A stretch of 56,085 nucleotides of DNA from Acidobacteriota bacterium. Lineage in GTDB: Bacteria > Acidobacteriota > Thermoanaerobaculia > Multivoradales > SZUA-115. The notes below the pieces were generated by a model. It was not told the origin of the DNA, ran no database searches, and was given only the letters and a program-made list of their open reading frames with translations. This document shows positions 48,274 through 56,085 of the stretch, one piece after another (position 1 is the stretch's first letter; every line of letters starts with the position of its first letter). The stretch covers positions 1-56,085 of the forward strand of contig JAJRVQ010000082.1 of NCBI GenBank assembly GCA_024277255.1. Reading direction: 5' to 3'. The translations under genes and the position numbers were made by a program.

Positions 48274-49373
48274 GATTCCTCGCCCGAGCCCTGGCCATCG
48301 CAGGTAAGGAGTTGGTGCAACTGCGGCGCGATCGCCTCACCCTCGGGATGGTCGTCGGCATCCCCTCGCTCCAGCTGCTTCTCTTCGGATACGCCATCAA
48401 CTCCGACGTTCGCCACCTTCAGGCAGCCGTGGCGGACCTCGCCGGCACCCGACTGTCGCGCACCCTCGTCGCCGAGGCCCGCGCCTCCCAGGTGGTGGAT
48501 ATAGTGCACGAGGCAGCCACCGCCCAGGAGCTGGAGAGCCTCCTGAGACAAGGCCGAATCGCCATAGGTATCTATATTCCTGCCGATTTCGAGCGCCGGC
48601 TCGTTCATCGTGTGCGCCCCGCGGCCCAGCTGCTGGTGGACGCGAGCGACCCTATTGTGCTGGGAGCCGCGCAGGGTCTGGCCGACATGCCCGTGGAAAG
48701 CCACGAGGGAGCCGTGGGTGCCGCTCGGGCGCCACCCACCTTCGAGGTCCGCGCCTACTACAATCCGGAGCGCCGTTCCGAGGTTCAGATCGTCCCCGGA
48801 CTGATCGGAGTCATTCTGACCCTGACCATGAGCCTGTTCACCGCCGTGGCCGTCGTGCGCGAGCGCGAGCGCGGCACGCTCGAACTGCTGATCACCACTC
48901 CCGTGCGGACGACCGAGTTGATGGCAGGCAAAATACTGCCCTATGTCGGCATTGGTCTCCTCCAGGTAGGGATCATCCTCCTGCTCGGGCGTGTTCTTTT
49001 CCATGTGCCGTTGCGAGGCTCCGTGGTCGATCTCTTCGTCGCCTCCGGTATCTTCATCGCCGCCACCTTGACCTTCGGCCTGCTGGTGTCGACGGCGGCC
49101 CAGAATCAATTCCAGGCTTTTCAACTGACGATCTTCTTCTTCCTGCCATCTCTGCTGCTCTCGGGTTTCATGTTCCCGTTCGACGGCATGCCACGTCCGG
49201 CCCGGATGTTGGCCGAGGTGCTCCCTCTCACCCACTTCGTACGCATCGTCCGTGGCATCATCCTTCGCGGCGCGAACCTGTCGGAGGTCGGCCGCGAACT
49301 CTGGCCCCTAGCCGTATTTTTCGCGGTAACGCTCACTCTGGCGGTCGTCAGGTTCCGCAAGAGACTGGACTGA
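48270..49373 (+). CDS. ABC-2 type exporter permease
   Basis: A 367-residue permease with one N-terminal helix (about 22-45), a large periplasmic domain (about 50-165) and five C-terminal helices, ending with a short basic tail. The GTLELLITTPVRTTELMAGKILPY block and the FPFDGMP-RPARMLAEVLPLTHF segment are typical of YbhS/YhhJ-like permeases. Only one permease gene is present, so it would act as a homodimer. Substrate unknown; hydrophobic drugs or lipids are usual for the family. Confidence 0.92.
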   Translation: MRFLARALAIAGKELVQLRRDRLTLGMVVGIPSLQLLLFGYAINSDVRHLQAAVADLAGTRLSRTLVAEARASQVVDIVHEAATAQELESLLRQGRIAIGIYIPADFERRLVHRVRPAAQLLVDASDPIVLGAAQGLADMPVESHEGAVGAARAPPTFEVRAYYNPERRSEVQIVPGLIGVILTLTMSLFTAVAVVRERERGTLELLITTPVRTTELMAGKILPYVGIGLLQVGIILLLGRVLFHVPLRGSVVDLFVASGIFIAATLTFGLLVSTAAQNQFQAFQLTIFFFLPSLLLSGFMFPFDGMPRPARMLAEVLPLTHFVRIVRGIILRGANLSEVGRELWPLAVFFAVTLTLAVVRFRKRLD

Positions 49374-49432
49374 CCACCAAACGAGGAACCCACTCCGACT
49401 GCTCTCGACAACGCGGAGCCCGAGATATCAGC

Positions 49433-51352
49433 ATGACAAGACCACGCCAATCCGCGCCACCCGAAGCTGCGTCCGCACCGACCGCGGGGTCCCATCCGCG
49501 CCGGTGGGCTCTGGCTCTCAGCGCCCTGGGAGTCGTCTATGGCGACATTGGGACGAGTCCTCTCTACGCCCTGCGCGAGTGCTTTTCCGGTGCACGACCC
49601 CTGGCGGTCACCGAGGCCAACGTCCTCGGAATCCTCTCGCTCATCGTCTGGTCGCTCATCCTGGTGGTCTCGGTCAAGTACCTGATCTTCGTCATGCGGG
49701 CGGACAATCGAGGCGAAGGCGGGATCCTCGCCTTGCTGACTCTTGTGATGCCGCGGCTTTCGCGTCCTTCGCGCCGGCGATCCACACTCGTGGTGATGGG
49801 TCTGTTCGGCGCGGCGCTGCTCTACGGTGATGGCATGATTACCCCGGCGATCTCGGTGCTGAGTGCGGTGGAGGGGCTAGAAGTGGCGACACCGGCCTTC
49901 GGCCACCTGGCGGTTCCCATCGCGGTGGCGATTCTAATCGGCCTGTTCCTGATCCAGCGCAAGGGCACGAGTGCCGTCGGTGCGCTGTTCGGCCCGGTCA
50001 CCTTGGTCTGGTTTTTCTGTATCGCGGCCATGGGGCTGGTATCCGTGGTCGCAACGCCACGAGTCTTACAGGCGCTGAACCCCCTTCACGCCGTACGCTT
50101 TTTCTCCGTCAACGGCCTCGGCGGGTTCCTCATTCTTGGGGCTGTCTTCCTGGTGGTCACCGGAGGTGAGGCTCTCTACGCGGACATGGGCCATTTTGGT
50201 CTGGCACCCATCCGGCTGGCGTGGTTTCGGGCGGTGTTTCCCGCTCTCACCCTGAACTACCTCGGCCAGGGCGCCTTGCTGCTCAGAGAACCCGAGGCGA
50301 TCCAAAACCCCTTCTACCACCTGGCTCCCGAGTGGGCTCTTCTCCCGCTGGTGATTCTGGCCACCGCCGCCACAGTCATCGCTTCCCAGGCGGTGATCTC
50401 GGGAGCCTTCTCACTGAGTCGCCAGGCTCTGCAGCTGGGCTTCCTTCCACGCCTTGAGATCCAACATTCCTCGCCGCACGAGATCGGCCAGGTCTACGTC
50501 CCATTCGTCAACTGGATCCTGCTGATCGCCACCGTGGGGCTGGTTCTCGGATTCCGCTCTTCGAGCAACCTGGCTGGCGCCTACGGGGTCGCGGTGACCA
50601 CCACGATGGTGGTGACCACGCTGCTCGCCTTCGTGCTCTTTCGCCAGCGGTGGAAGTGGAGTTGGCCGCGAGCCGCCTTGCTCACCGCCCTCTTCCTGAT
50701 CGTGGACCTGAGCTTTTTCGGTGCCAATATCGTCAAGATCCCCCAGGGTGGTTGGTTCCCCCTGACGGTAGCGGCGGTGATCTACATCTTGATGACAACC
50801 TGGAAACGGGGACGTTCGCTGCTAGCTCGAAGGCTTCAGACGATCCGTATTTCGGAAGAGGCGTTTCTCGACAGCCTTGCCAAACATCCGCTACCGCAAG
50901 CACCCGGAACCGCTGTCTTCATGGATTCCAACCCGAAAGGCATACCCAGGACATTGCTCCACAACATCAAGCACAACCGGGTGATTCACCAGCAAGTCGT
51001 GCTCCTCACCATGCAAACGGACGAAGTACCACGGGTACACGGGCGGGATCGACTGGAGATTCACCCGTATCAGCCGGGTTTTCTTCGCGTCGTGGCGCAT
51101 TGGGGATACATGGAGAAGCCCAGCCTTGCGGCCGTGCTCGATCGGCTGCGGGCCGAAGCTGTACTCAACAGCGAGGGTCAAACTTCCGTCTACCTCGGAC
51201 ACGAGACGCTGATCGTCAGCCGCAAGCCCGGCATGTCACGATGGAGAAAGCATCTGTTCGCCCTGATCTCTCGAAATGCTCAGCGCCCGACACTTCATTT
51301 CGGCATACCGCCCGGCCACGTGGTGGAGCTGGGCTTGCAGGTCGAGCTATGA
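49433..51352 (+). CDS. kup: Kup-type potassium transporter
   Basis: A 639-residue KUP/HAK/KT protein. The N-terminus shows ALSALGVVYGDIGTSPLYALRE, the family hallmark, followed by about twelve hydrophobic helices to near residue 445 and a cytoplasmic C-terminal part. It is a proton-coupled K+ importer and the second K+ system in the window besides TrkAH. It starts 59 bases after the ABC permease gene and is followed by a lipoprotein gene 34 bases on. Confidence 0.95.
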   Translation: MTRPRQSAPPEAASAPTAGSHPRRWALALSALGVVYGDIGTSPLYALRECFSGARPLAVTEANVLGILSLIVWSLILVVSVKYLIFVMRADNRGEGGILALLTLVMPRLSRPSRRRSTLVVMGLFGAALLYGDGMITPAISVLSAVEGLEVATPAFGHLAVPIAVAILIGLFLIQRKGTSAVGALFGPVTLVWFFCIAAMGLVSVVATPRVLQALNPLHAVRFFSVNGLGGFLILGAVFLVVTGGEALYADMGHFGLAPIRLAWFRAVFPALTLNYLGQGALLLREPEAIQNPFYHLAPEWALLPLVILATAATVIASQAVISGAFSLSRQALQLGFLPRLEIQHSSPHEIGQVYVPFVNWILLIATVGLVLGFRSSSNLAGAYGVAVTTTMVVTTLLAFVLFRQRWKWSWPRAALLTALFLIVDLSFFGANIVKIPQGGWFPLTVAAVIYILMTTWKRGRSLLARRLQTIRISEEAFLDSLAKHPLPQAPGTAVFMDSNPKGIPRTLLHNIKHNRVIHQQVVLLTMQTDEVPRVHGRDRLEIHPYQPGFLRVVAHWGYMEKPSLAAVLDRLRAEAVLNSEGQTSVYLGHETLIVSRKPGMSRWRKHLFALISRNAQRPTLHFGIPPGHVVELGLQVEL

Positions 51353-51386
51353 GAAGCCCGACCGGAACCGGGAAAAGGAGCCACCG

Positions 51387-51932
51387 ATGATCGATTTGAC
51401 CCGACGATGGACGATTGCAGGCGGAAGTCTCCTGATACTCGCGCTCCTCGCCTGCAGCCGAGCGCCCGAAGGCTGGACTCCGGTGCTGGAAGAAACCTCT
51501 ACCACTTTCCTGAGAACAGAAACCGAGGCCATCGCCTCCAACGTTCGCCTGGCCCGCGCCAACCTACAAGTCAAGCCACAGAAGGCCACCAAGGAACTCG
51601 CGGCAGCGCAGGACAAGCTCGATCACCTATTGACCTACTACCTGCCGCTTCTCAAGGCGCGCGAGGATGCCTACAACGCCTACCGGTACCACTATCTCCA
51701 CGACACGCGGCAGACGGCTCGGAAACTCGATGACGTCGAGGCGATCTTGATGACCGTCGCCAAGTCCGGCCACGGTCACTGGCTGCGCAAGATGGAGGAG
51801 CCCCTCGAAAAGCTGGAGGACGCCAGAGCGGCGCTCGAAGCCGACTCCGACGAAGCCACCGGAGCACTGAAAGCGCTCGCCATCCGGCTGGACTCTCTTC
51901 TGGTCAAGGGAGGCTTGGTGCTGGCCGAGTAA
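51387..51932 (+). CDS. Small lipoprotein downstream of kup
   Basis: A 181-residue protein with AAAAGGAG before the ATG at 51387. A signal sequence ends at the lipobox with Cys23 (ALLAC). The rest is helical and charged, with coiled-coil potential (NLQVKPQKATKELAAAQDKL and KMEEPLEKLEDARAAL; key Lys, Glu, Leu repeats). No named domain. The frame is open further upstream into kup, but the SD sets this start. Possibly cell-envelope bound; role unknown. Confidence 0.72.
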   Translation: MIDLTRRWTIAGGSLLILALLACSRAPEGWTPVLEETSTTFLRTETEAIASNVRLARANLQVKPQKATKELAAAQDKLDHLLTYYLPLLKAREDAYNAYRYHYLHDTRQTARKLDDVEAILMTVAKSGHGHWLRKMEEPLEKLEDARAALEADSDEATGALKALAIRLDSLLVKGGLVLAE

Positions 51933-51957
51933 GGGTTGATCGGTCGCACGCAGCGGC

Positions 51958-52530
51958 TCATTGCTCGCACAGGCTCAGGAAGTTCTTCAGGATCTGCTTG
52001 CCCGGCGCTCCGGATACCTCGGGATGAAACTGAACCCCATACAGCGGTCGCTGCCGGTGACGGATCGCCTCGTAGCGGCATGAGTCGGAAGTCGCCAGGT
52101 GGTCGAAACGAGCGGGAAGATCGCCGATCGACTCGAAGTGAGCTTCCCACGCCGTGAAGCTCTTGGGCAGCCCGCTGAATAGCGGATCCTCCCTCAACAC
52201 CCGGATGGAAACCTCCCGATTGATCAGCTCGGGGCACCTAACGATGCCGGAGCCATGGGTTTCGGCGACCAACTGGTGGCCGAGGCAGATCCCTAGAATC
52301 GGCACGCGCGCCTCGGCAAGAACACCCAAGTCGAGCACGATCTCTTCCAGGTAGAGCTTGCGATCCAAGAGTAGTGGACCGCCGGAGAGGACGACCCCCT
52401 TGGCCCGATCAAGTTCCTCTGGATCGATCGGACGACTCGCCGGCCGCACGATGAAGTCCGTGCCCAGCTCCGCGAGGCGTACGCTCAGGTCTTCGATGAA
52501 ATGGGAACGGTTGTTGACAACAAAAAGCAT
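51958..52530 (-). CDS. Stand-alone class I glutamine amidotransferase
   Basis: A 190-residue single-domain amidotransferase. The catalytic triad is intact: Cys82 in GICLGHQ, His169 and Glu171 in QFHPE. The fold resembles the amidotransferase half of GMP synthase and TrpG, with EAHFESIGDLP in the middle as in GMP synthase. Bacterial GMP synthases are normally fused to the synthetase domain, so this lone copy may serve another synthetase encoded elsewhere, or act as a hydrolase. The ATG at 52530 follows GAGATATCG; the longer upstream frame has no family likeness. Confidence 0.85.
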   Translation of the reverse strand: MLFVVNNRSHFIEDLSVRLAELGTDFIVRPASRPIDPEELDRAKGVVLSGGPLLLDRKLYLEEIVLDLGVLAEARVPILGICLGHQLVAETHGSGIVRCPELINREVSIRVLREDPLFSGLPKSFTAWEAHFESIGDLPARFDHLATSDSCRYEAIRHRQRPLYGVQFHPEVSGAPGKQILKNFLSLCEQ

Positions 52531-52858
52531 CGATATCTCGGCTTGGGCCAGCCCTTCTTTCGCCGACGTTACTTCCAGCCTCGCACCGCTTGCCGCCAAC
52601 CCAAACTCAGATCCTATCCGATCAACCCCGAAGTCGGCGTGCACCCTTCCTTCTCTTCCACCCAATCCCAACCGGTTCTCCAACCGGTCAGCGGTGTATC
52701 CAAGGAGGTACAGGTGTGCCGCAACGGCACACCGCATGGCCACCCCCGTACTCGCAACAAGCACGAAAACGGATGGCGAGGTTGGCATCGACCTTGCCTT
52801 GCAAGAGCCCGCTGACATAGCCGATCTTTGCTCTTCAGCCGTAGAAGGACCGCTCGCG
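52531..52858. other. Divergent spacer between the amidotransferase and the Omp85-like gene
   Basis: A 328-base region with no gene I can support, though frames are open through it on both strands. It must carry the start signals for both divergent genes; I found no convincing box pair in it. AAGGAC lies just before the Omp85-like ATG. Confidence 0.4.
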
Positions 52859-54358
52859 ATGCAACCACAGCTCCAGCTTCACCGCCTCGGGATCGCCCTG
52901 CTGGCGGCGGGTTCTCTGCTTCTCTTCTCGGCACCCCTGACGGCCGGGCAGGAGAATCAGCCGAACTTCTTGATCGAGACCATCACCATCGATCAGGCCA
53001 ACACCGTCTCTTCCGAGATCCTCCTCGCCGAATCTCGGCTCAGCGTTGGCCATTCCTACACCGAGAGCCAGCTGCGCGATGCGATCCACCGGCTCGTCCG
53101 CCTGCCGCTGGTGCTCGACGCCAAGCCGCACCTGCGCAAGGGCAGTGCACCCGGCCACTACGACTTGGTGATCGAAGTGCTCGAAACCCGGCGCTGGTTC
53201 TACGGTCTCGACCTCGATTTCACCCACTGGAGCGATCCGGTATCGGTCGACCGGCTGGATACCACGCAGAACACTCGATCGACTTTGCTCACTGTGGGCC
53301 GGCGCTTCTCGGTCGGCCGCGATGGTCTCTTCTTCCTCGCCGTCGGCGGAGAGGAGGGCGCTCTCCAGGCCGGCTATACCCACTACGACCTCTTCGGCCG
53401 CGGTGGTCTGTTGGCTCTCAGCGTCGGAATCGGCAACTGCAACGACAGACTGGATCTCCTGTCCACGGGGAGTGGGACAGGAGGAGGGAACTCGGGCGAT
53501 GTTTTCAGCGGTGACGCACGGTCGGTGAAGGTCCAGGACGGATGCGCCACCACCATCTTCGACCTCGGCCTCGACCCGAGTTACAGTAGTTGGAGTGACT
53601 TCGGTCAAAGCCTACGAGCCCGGCTCCAGTGGATCATCCCGCTGCACGGCAACCAGTCGATACGGCTCGCCGCGCTGCGCAACAGTAGCCAGGCGGGCTT
53701 GCGGCGGCGAGCGCTCACCCCCTCGTCGACCCGTTTCTGGCTCTACGGGAACCTCGAAGAGTGGCGCCTGGACGCCGACTGGGTGCTCAATTCGGTCGAT
53801 GATCCGGTCTTCCCCAGCTTGGGCCGAATCGTCGAGGCAGGGTTGGAAATGCACACCCTGGAAGCGGATCTCACCCCGATCGTGATCCCTTTGGTCAATC
53901 GCCCCGGTCAGTTCGAAGCCAGCGCTCGCCAAATGAGCCTGGACTTCTCCGCCGGCCAGTACTGGCCGCTGGGTCAGCGAGGTACGGGCTCGATCACCCT
54001 GGGGGCGAAGATCGGTCGCTCTTCGATCGAGGACTTGCCTTTCGAAACCCCACCCTCCGCAATGGCCGGCCCCCTGCCCGGCGGGCAGTCCCTGGTGGTG
54101 AACGAAGATCTCGACGTGGTGAGCGCCACGCTGACCCTGGGCTACTCGCGCTTCCTGCGTCAGACTCTGTCGCGGCGCCACTGGCGCCAGCTGCGCTGGG
54201 AGAACCAACTCGAAGCCTTCTACAGCGCCACATCGCCCGACCTCTCTGAACGAGCCAACCCGCAGCGCGGCTTTCGCCTCGGTACCGGCTTGGTCTACCG
54301 TACCTCCTGGGGACTGCTGCGGTTCAACCTGAACTACCTGGACGTGACCGGCACCTGA
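52859..54358 (+). CDS. Omp85/BamA-like outer-membrane protein with one POTRA-like domain
   Basis: A 499-residue exported protein. The ATG at 52859 has AAGGAC upstream; a signal peptide ends near residue 31 (SAPLTAGQ). Residues about 33-115 look like a single POTRA fold: FLIETITIDQANTVSSEILL, then ESQLRDAIHRLVRLPLVLDAKPHL. After the RRWFYGLD stretch a beta-strand-rich barrel with RFSVGRDGLFFLAVGGEEG, and LNYLDVTGT at the end, completes it. Much shorter than BamA (about 800 residues, five POTRAs), so it is rather a TamA/Omp85 relative. Its TGA overlaps the next ATG. Confidence 0.75.
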   Translation: MQPQLQLHRLGIALLAAGSLLLFSAPLTAGQENQPNFLIETITIDQANTVSSEILLAESRLSVGHSYTESQLRDAIHRLVRLPLVLDAKPHLRKGSAPGHYDLVIEVLETRRWFYGLDLDFTHWSDPVSVDRLDTTQNTRSTLLTVGRRFSVGRDGLFFLAVGGEEGALQAGYTHYDLFGRGGLLALSVGIGNCNDRLDLLSTGSGTGGGNSGDVFSGDARSVKVQDGCATTIFDLGLDPSYSSWSDFGQSLRARLQWIIPLHGNQSIRLAALRNSSQAGLRRRALTPSSTRFWLYGNLEEWRLDADWVLNSVDDPVFPSLGRIVEAGLEMHTLEADLTPIVIPLVNRPGQFEASARQMSLDFSAGQYWPLGQRGTGSITLGAKIGRSSIEDLPFETPPSAMAGPLPGGQSLVVNEDLDVVSATLTLGYSRFLRQTLSRRHWRQLRWENQLEAFYSATSPDLSERANPQRGFRLGTGLVYRTSWGLLRFNLNYLDVTGT

Positions 54359-55035
54359 TGCGCTGGCGGGTCCTTCCTTGGGTCTCGCTCTTCCTTCTCG
54401 CGGCGCTCGGCGCGGTGAGTGGCGCGGCGGGCGATGCGGATCCGCGGTGGGCGGTGGACGACAAAGGCTACTTGACGATGAGGCAGCTTCCCGCTGTGTT
54501 GGAGGACGAAGTGATCGCGGATCACCTGACCTCCGGCTTGACCACCAGCTTCGTCCTGCATGCCGAACTGCACCCGGGAGGCAAGAGGGGCAACGCTGCG
54601 GGAGGCGCGCGAATCGACGTGCGCTACGAGCTGTGGGACGAGCTGTTCCAGGTGATCATCGTGACCCAAGAGGGCACCACCGAGCGACACGTGCTGGCCA
54701 GCGCGGCGGAGTTGCGGGCTTGGTGGCGAACTCTCGAAGTCGGCTTGCTCGACGTCGGCTCAGCCGCACAGGCGGCTGGAAGGCGGGTTCAGGTCACCCT
54801 CACCGTGGTGCCCTTCTCGCGCAGCGAACAGCGCGACGCACAGCGCTGGCTCACCGAAGCCGCCGCCCGCACCGGCAGCGAAGGGGCCAGCCGCGCCCCG
54901 AAGAAGAACCAATCCACCGGCGGCATCGCCGAGCTGTTGATGGCCACCTCGATCGGTCGCCGGGCGTTGCTCACCCGCCGCTGGCTTGTGGTGCTGGATA
55001 GCGTCGAGCGTCAGCGTGCGCGGAAGCGCCCATGA
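54358..55035 (+). CDS. Small exported protein coupled to the Omp85-like gene (DUF4390-like)
   Basis: A 225-residue protein. A signal peptide covers about residues 1-23 (LFLLAALGAVSGAAG). The mature part has WAVDDKGYLTMRQLPAVLEDEV (key D, D, L, E), then a beta-rich run with IDVRYELWDELFQVIIV and LRAWWRTLEVGLL, reminiscent of DUF4390. Its last 60 residues are basic. Both ends overlap neighbours (TGATG upstream, ATGA downstream), so translation is coupled. Function unknown; the neighbourhood suggests an envelope role. Confidence 0.6.
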   Translation: MRWRVLPWVSLFLLAALGAVSGAAGDADPRWAVDDKGYLTMRQLPAVLEDEVIADHLTSGLTTSFVLHAELHPGGKRGNAAGGARIDVRYELWDELFQVIIVTQEGTTERHVLASAAELRAWWRTLEVGLLDVGSAAQAAGRRVQVTLTVVPFSRSEQRDAQRWLTEAAARTGSEGASRAPKKNQSTGGIAELLMATSIGRRALLTRRWLVVLDSVERQRARKRP

Positions 55036-56085
55036 GGTGGCGAGGCGCGCTCTTCTCCGCTTTGTGGATGGCCGCCGCGGCGATGTTGGTCTTCCATTTC
55101 TTCCAGCGCCAGCTCTCCATCGCCTCCTTCGCCTTCGGTACCCATCCCGACGTGCGGCGCGAACTCGAACTGTCGCTCGACGATCAGAAGAAGCTCGCCC
55201 ATCTCGACCCCGACCACGAGACCGCCTACCGCGAGCGCTTCGATCGGCTGGAGACCACCGCCCAACGGCTGCGCATCCTCGACCACAGCCGCGACGACCT
55301 GGTGCGACGCTACGAGACGCTGCTCTTGGCGCTGCTCGCCGGCAGCGTTCTGCTCGTCGCCGGCATCTGGGCCATCCGTCAGAGCCGCTACATTCCACGC
55401 TTGGAGCGCTTGCAGGCGGCGCTCGGGGAGCTGGCCCAAGGTCGCACCGACATCGAAGTCGGCGGCCGGCGGCGCGACACCATCGGTCGCATCGCCGCCA
55501 TGGTCGAGCGCACCTCGAAAGTGATGGCGGGCGACCGCCGCCGGCTCGCCTCCCTGCAAAACCTCTCAGCCTGGCAGGAGGCGGCCAGACGCCATGCGCA
55601 CGAGATGCGAACGCCGCTCACCGGCGCGCAGCTCGAACTGGAACGGATCGAAGAGCTGGCGACCGGGGCCAACCCCGAGGTCTGCCCCGAGCGTTCGCAA
55701 GAGATCCGCCAGGCGGCGCGCGGCGCGGCCGAGGAACTGGCCCGCCTCAAGGTCTTCACCCGCCACTTCACCTCCTTCGCTCGCCTGCCGCGCCCCCAAC
55801 TGGTCGAGCAAGAGCTACGCGCGCTCGTCGAGGAGTTCGTCGCCACCTTCGGCAACGCCTGGCCCAACCTCCGTTTGCGCATCGATCCCCCTGCCGCCGG
55901 CAAGCCACCGGCAAAGGCGGCGGTCGATCGCGACATGCTGCGCCAGGTGCTGGTCAACCTGTGCGACAACAGCTCCCAGGCGCTGGCGGCGAGTGACGGC
56001 ACGGCACGCTTCACCCTCACCCCACCCGCACCGGGGGAGCCATGGCTGGCCTTGGAGGTGGCCGACGACGGCCCCGGCATCGCCG
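55032..56085 (+). CDS. NtrY-like membrane histidine kinase, cut by window end
   Basis: 351 codons read before the window ends. Two membrane helices (about 7-25 and 95-115) flank a short periplasmic segment with charged helices. A HAMP domain (about 116-170) follows, then the HisKA box with His190 in HAHEMRTPLTG, the N-box LVNLCDNSSQAL and the start of the G-box DDGPGIA. It resembles the NtrY group. Its ATG overlaps the upstream stop (ATGA). The G-box remainder and any response-regulator gene lie beyond the window. Confidence 0.9.
   Translation, partial: MRWRGALFSALWMAAAAMLVFHFFQRQLSIASFAFGTHPDVRRELELSLDDQKKLAHLDPDHETAYRERFDRLETTAQRLRILDHSRDDLVRRYETLLLALLAGSVLLVAGIWAIRQSRYIPRLERLQAALGELAQGRTDIEVGGRRRDTIGRIAAMVERTSKVMAGDRRRLASLQNLSAWQEAARRHAHEMRTPLTGAQLELERIEELATGANPEVCPERSQEIRQAARGAAEELARLKVFTRHFTSFARLPRPQLVEQELRALVEEFVATFGNAWPNLRLRIDPPAAGKPPAKAAVDRDMLRQVLVNLCDNSSQALAASDGTARFTLTPPAPGEPWLALEVADDGPGIA

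Overview
The window (56 kb, G+C-rich, tightly packed) reads as chromosomal DNA of a free-living Gram-negative bacterium. No phage, transposase, plasmid or CRISPR signature was seen. The mix of an MglA/MglB polarity module, a SUF-only Fe-S operon with an Rrf2 regulator, a TonB-dependent receptor with a carboxypeptidase-like N-terminal domain, zinc-finger/TPR proteins, several c-di-GMP proteins and a class Ic-like ribonucleotide reductase fits a deep-branching Acidobacteriota-type lineage (Thermoanaerobaculia/Holophagae-like). That assignment is inference from gene content, not from a phylogenetic marker.

Layout. 1-777: truncated phosphate acetyltransferase-like gene, then an inverted-repeat element. 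965-7381: SUF operon on the minus strand (Rrf2 regulator, sufB, sufC, sufD, sufS, sufU, sufT) behind a near-consensus sigma-70 promoter with a palindrome at the expected start of transcription. 7402-11605: envelope-sensing operon (two LiaI/LiaF-like membrane proteins, LytS-type kinase, LytTR regulator, AI-2E-type permease). 11965-18000: acetyl-CoA synthetase, CPBP protease homologue, a zinc-finger/TPR protein with a small exported partner, and a class V aminotransferase. 18205-21429: 1074-residue multi-PAS GGDEF/EAL protein. 21435-27614: minus-strand run mglB-mglA-TPR-yvcK-glmU-glmS, which joins cell-polarity GTPase genes to amino-sugar and cell-wall precursor synthesis.

27892-32891: diguanylate cyclase, DUF2299-like protein, inverted-repeat element, SpoIIE-type phosphatase and EamA transporter. 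32914-36727: nrdA/nrdB, whose small subunit carries Phe at the radical-Tyr position as in chlamydial Mn/Fe class Ic enzymes. 37139-38575: secreted FG-GAP/RTX-like protein. 39080-43018: trkA, trkH and a translationally coupled orphan protein resembling the middle domain of PEP-utilising phosphotransferases. 43274-45712: TonB-dependent receptor. 45825-46138: three tRNA genes (Pro-TGG, Arg-TCT, Arg-CCG).

46350-51932: HlyD/ABC/ABC-2 export operon, Kup potassium transporter and a lipoprotein. 51958-52530: stand-alone glutamine amidotransferase. 52859-56085: three overlapping genes, an Omp85/BamA-like barrel, a small exported protein and an NtrY-like kinase cut by the window end.

The most unusual points are the class Ic-like reductase, the polarity/UDP-GlcNAc gene run, the exported-peptide/zinc-finger-TPR pair, the trkH-coupled orphan domain and three different long inverted-repeat elements between genes.
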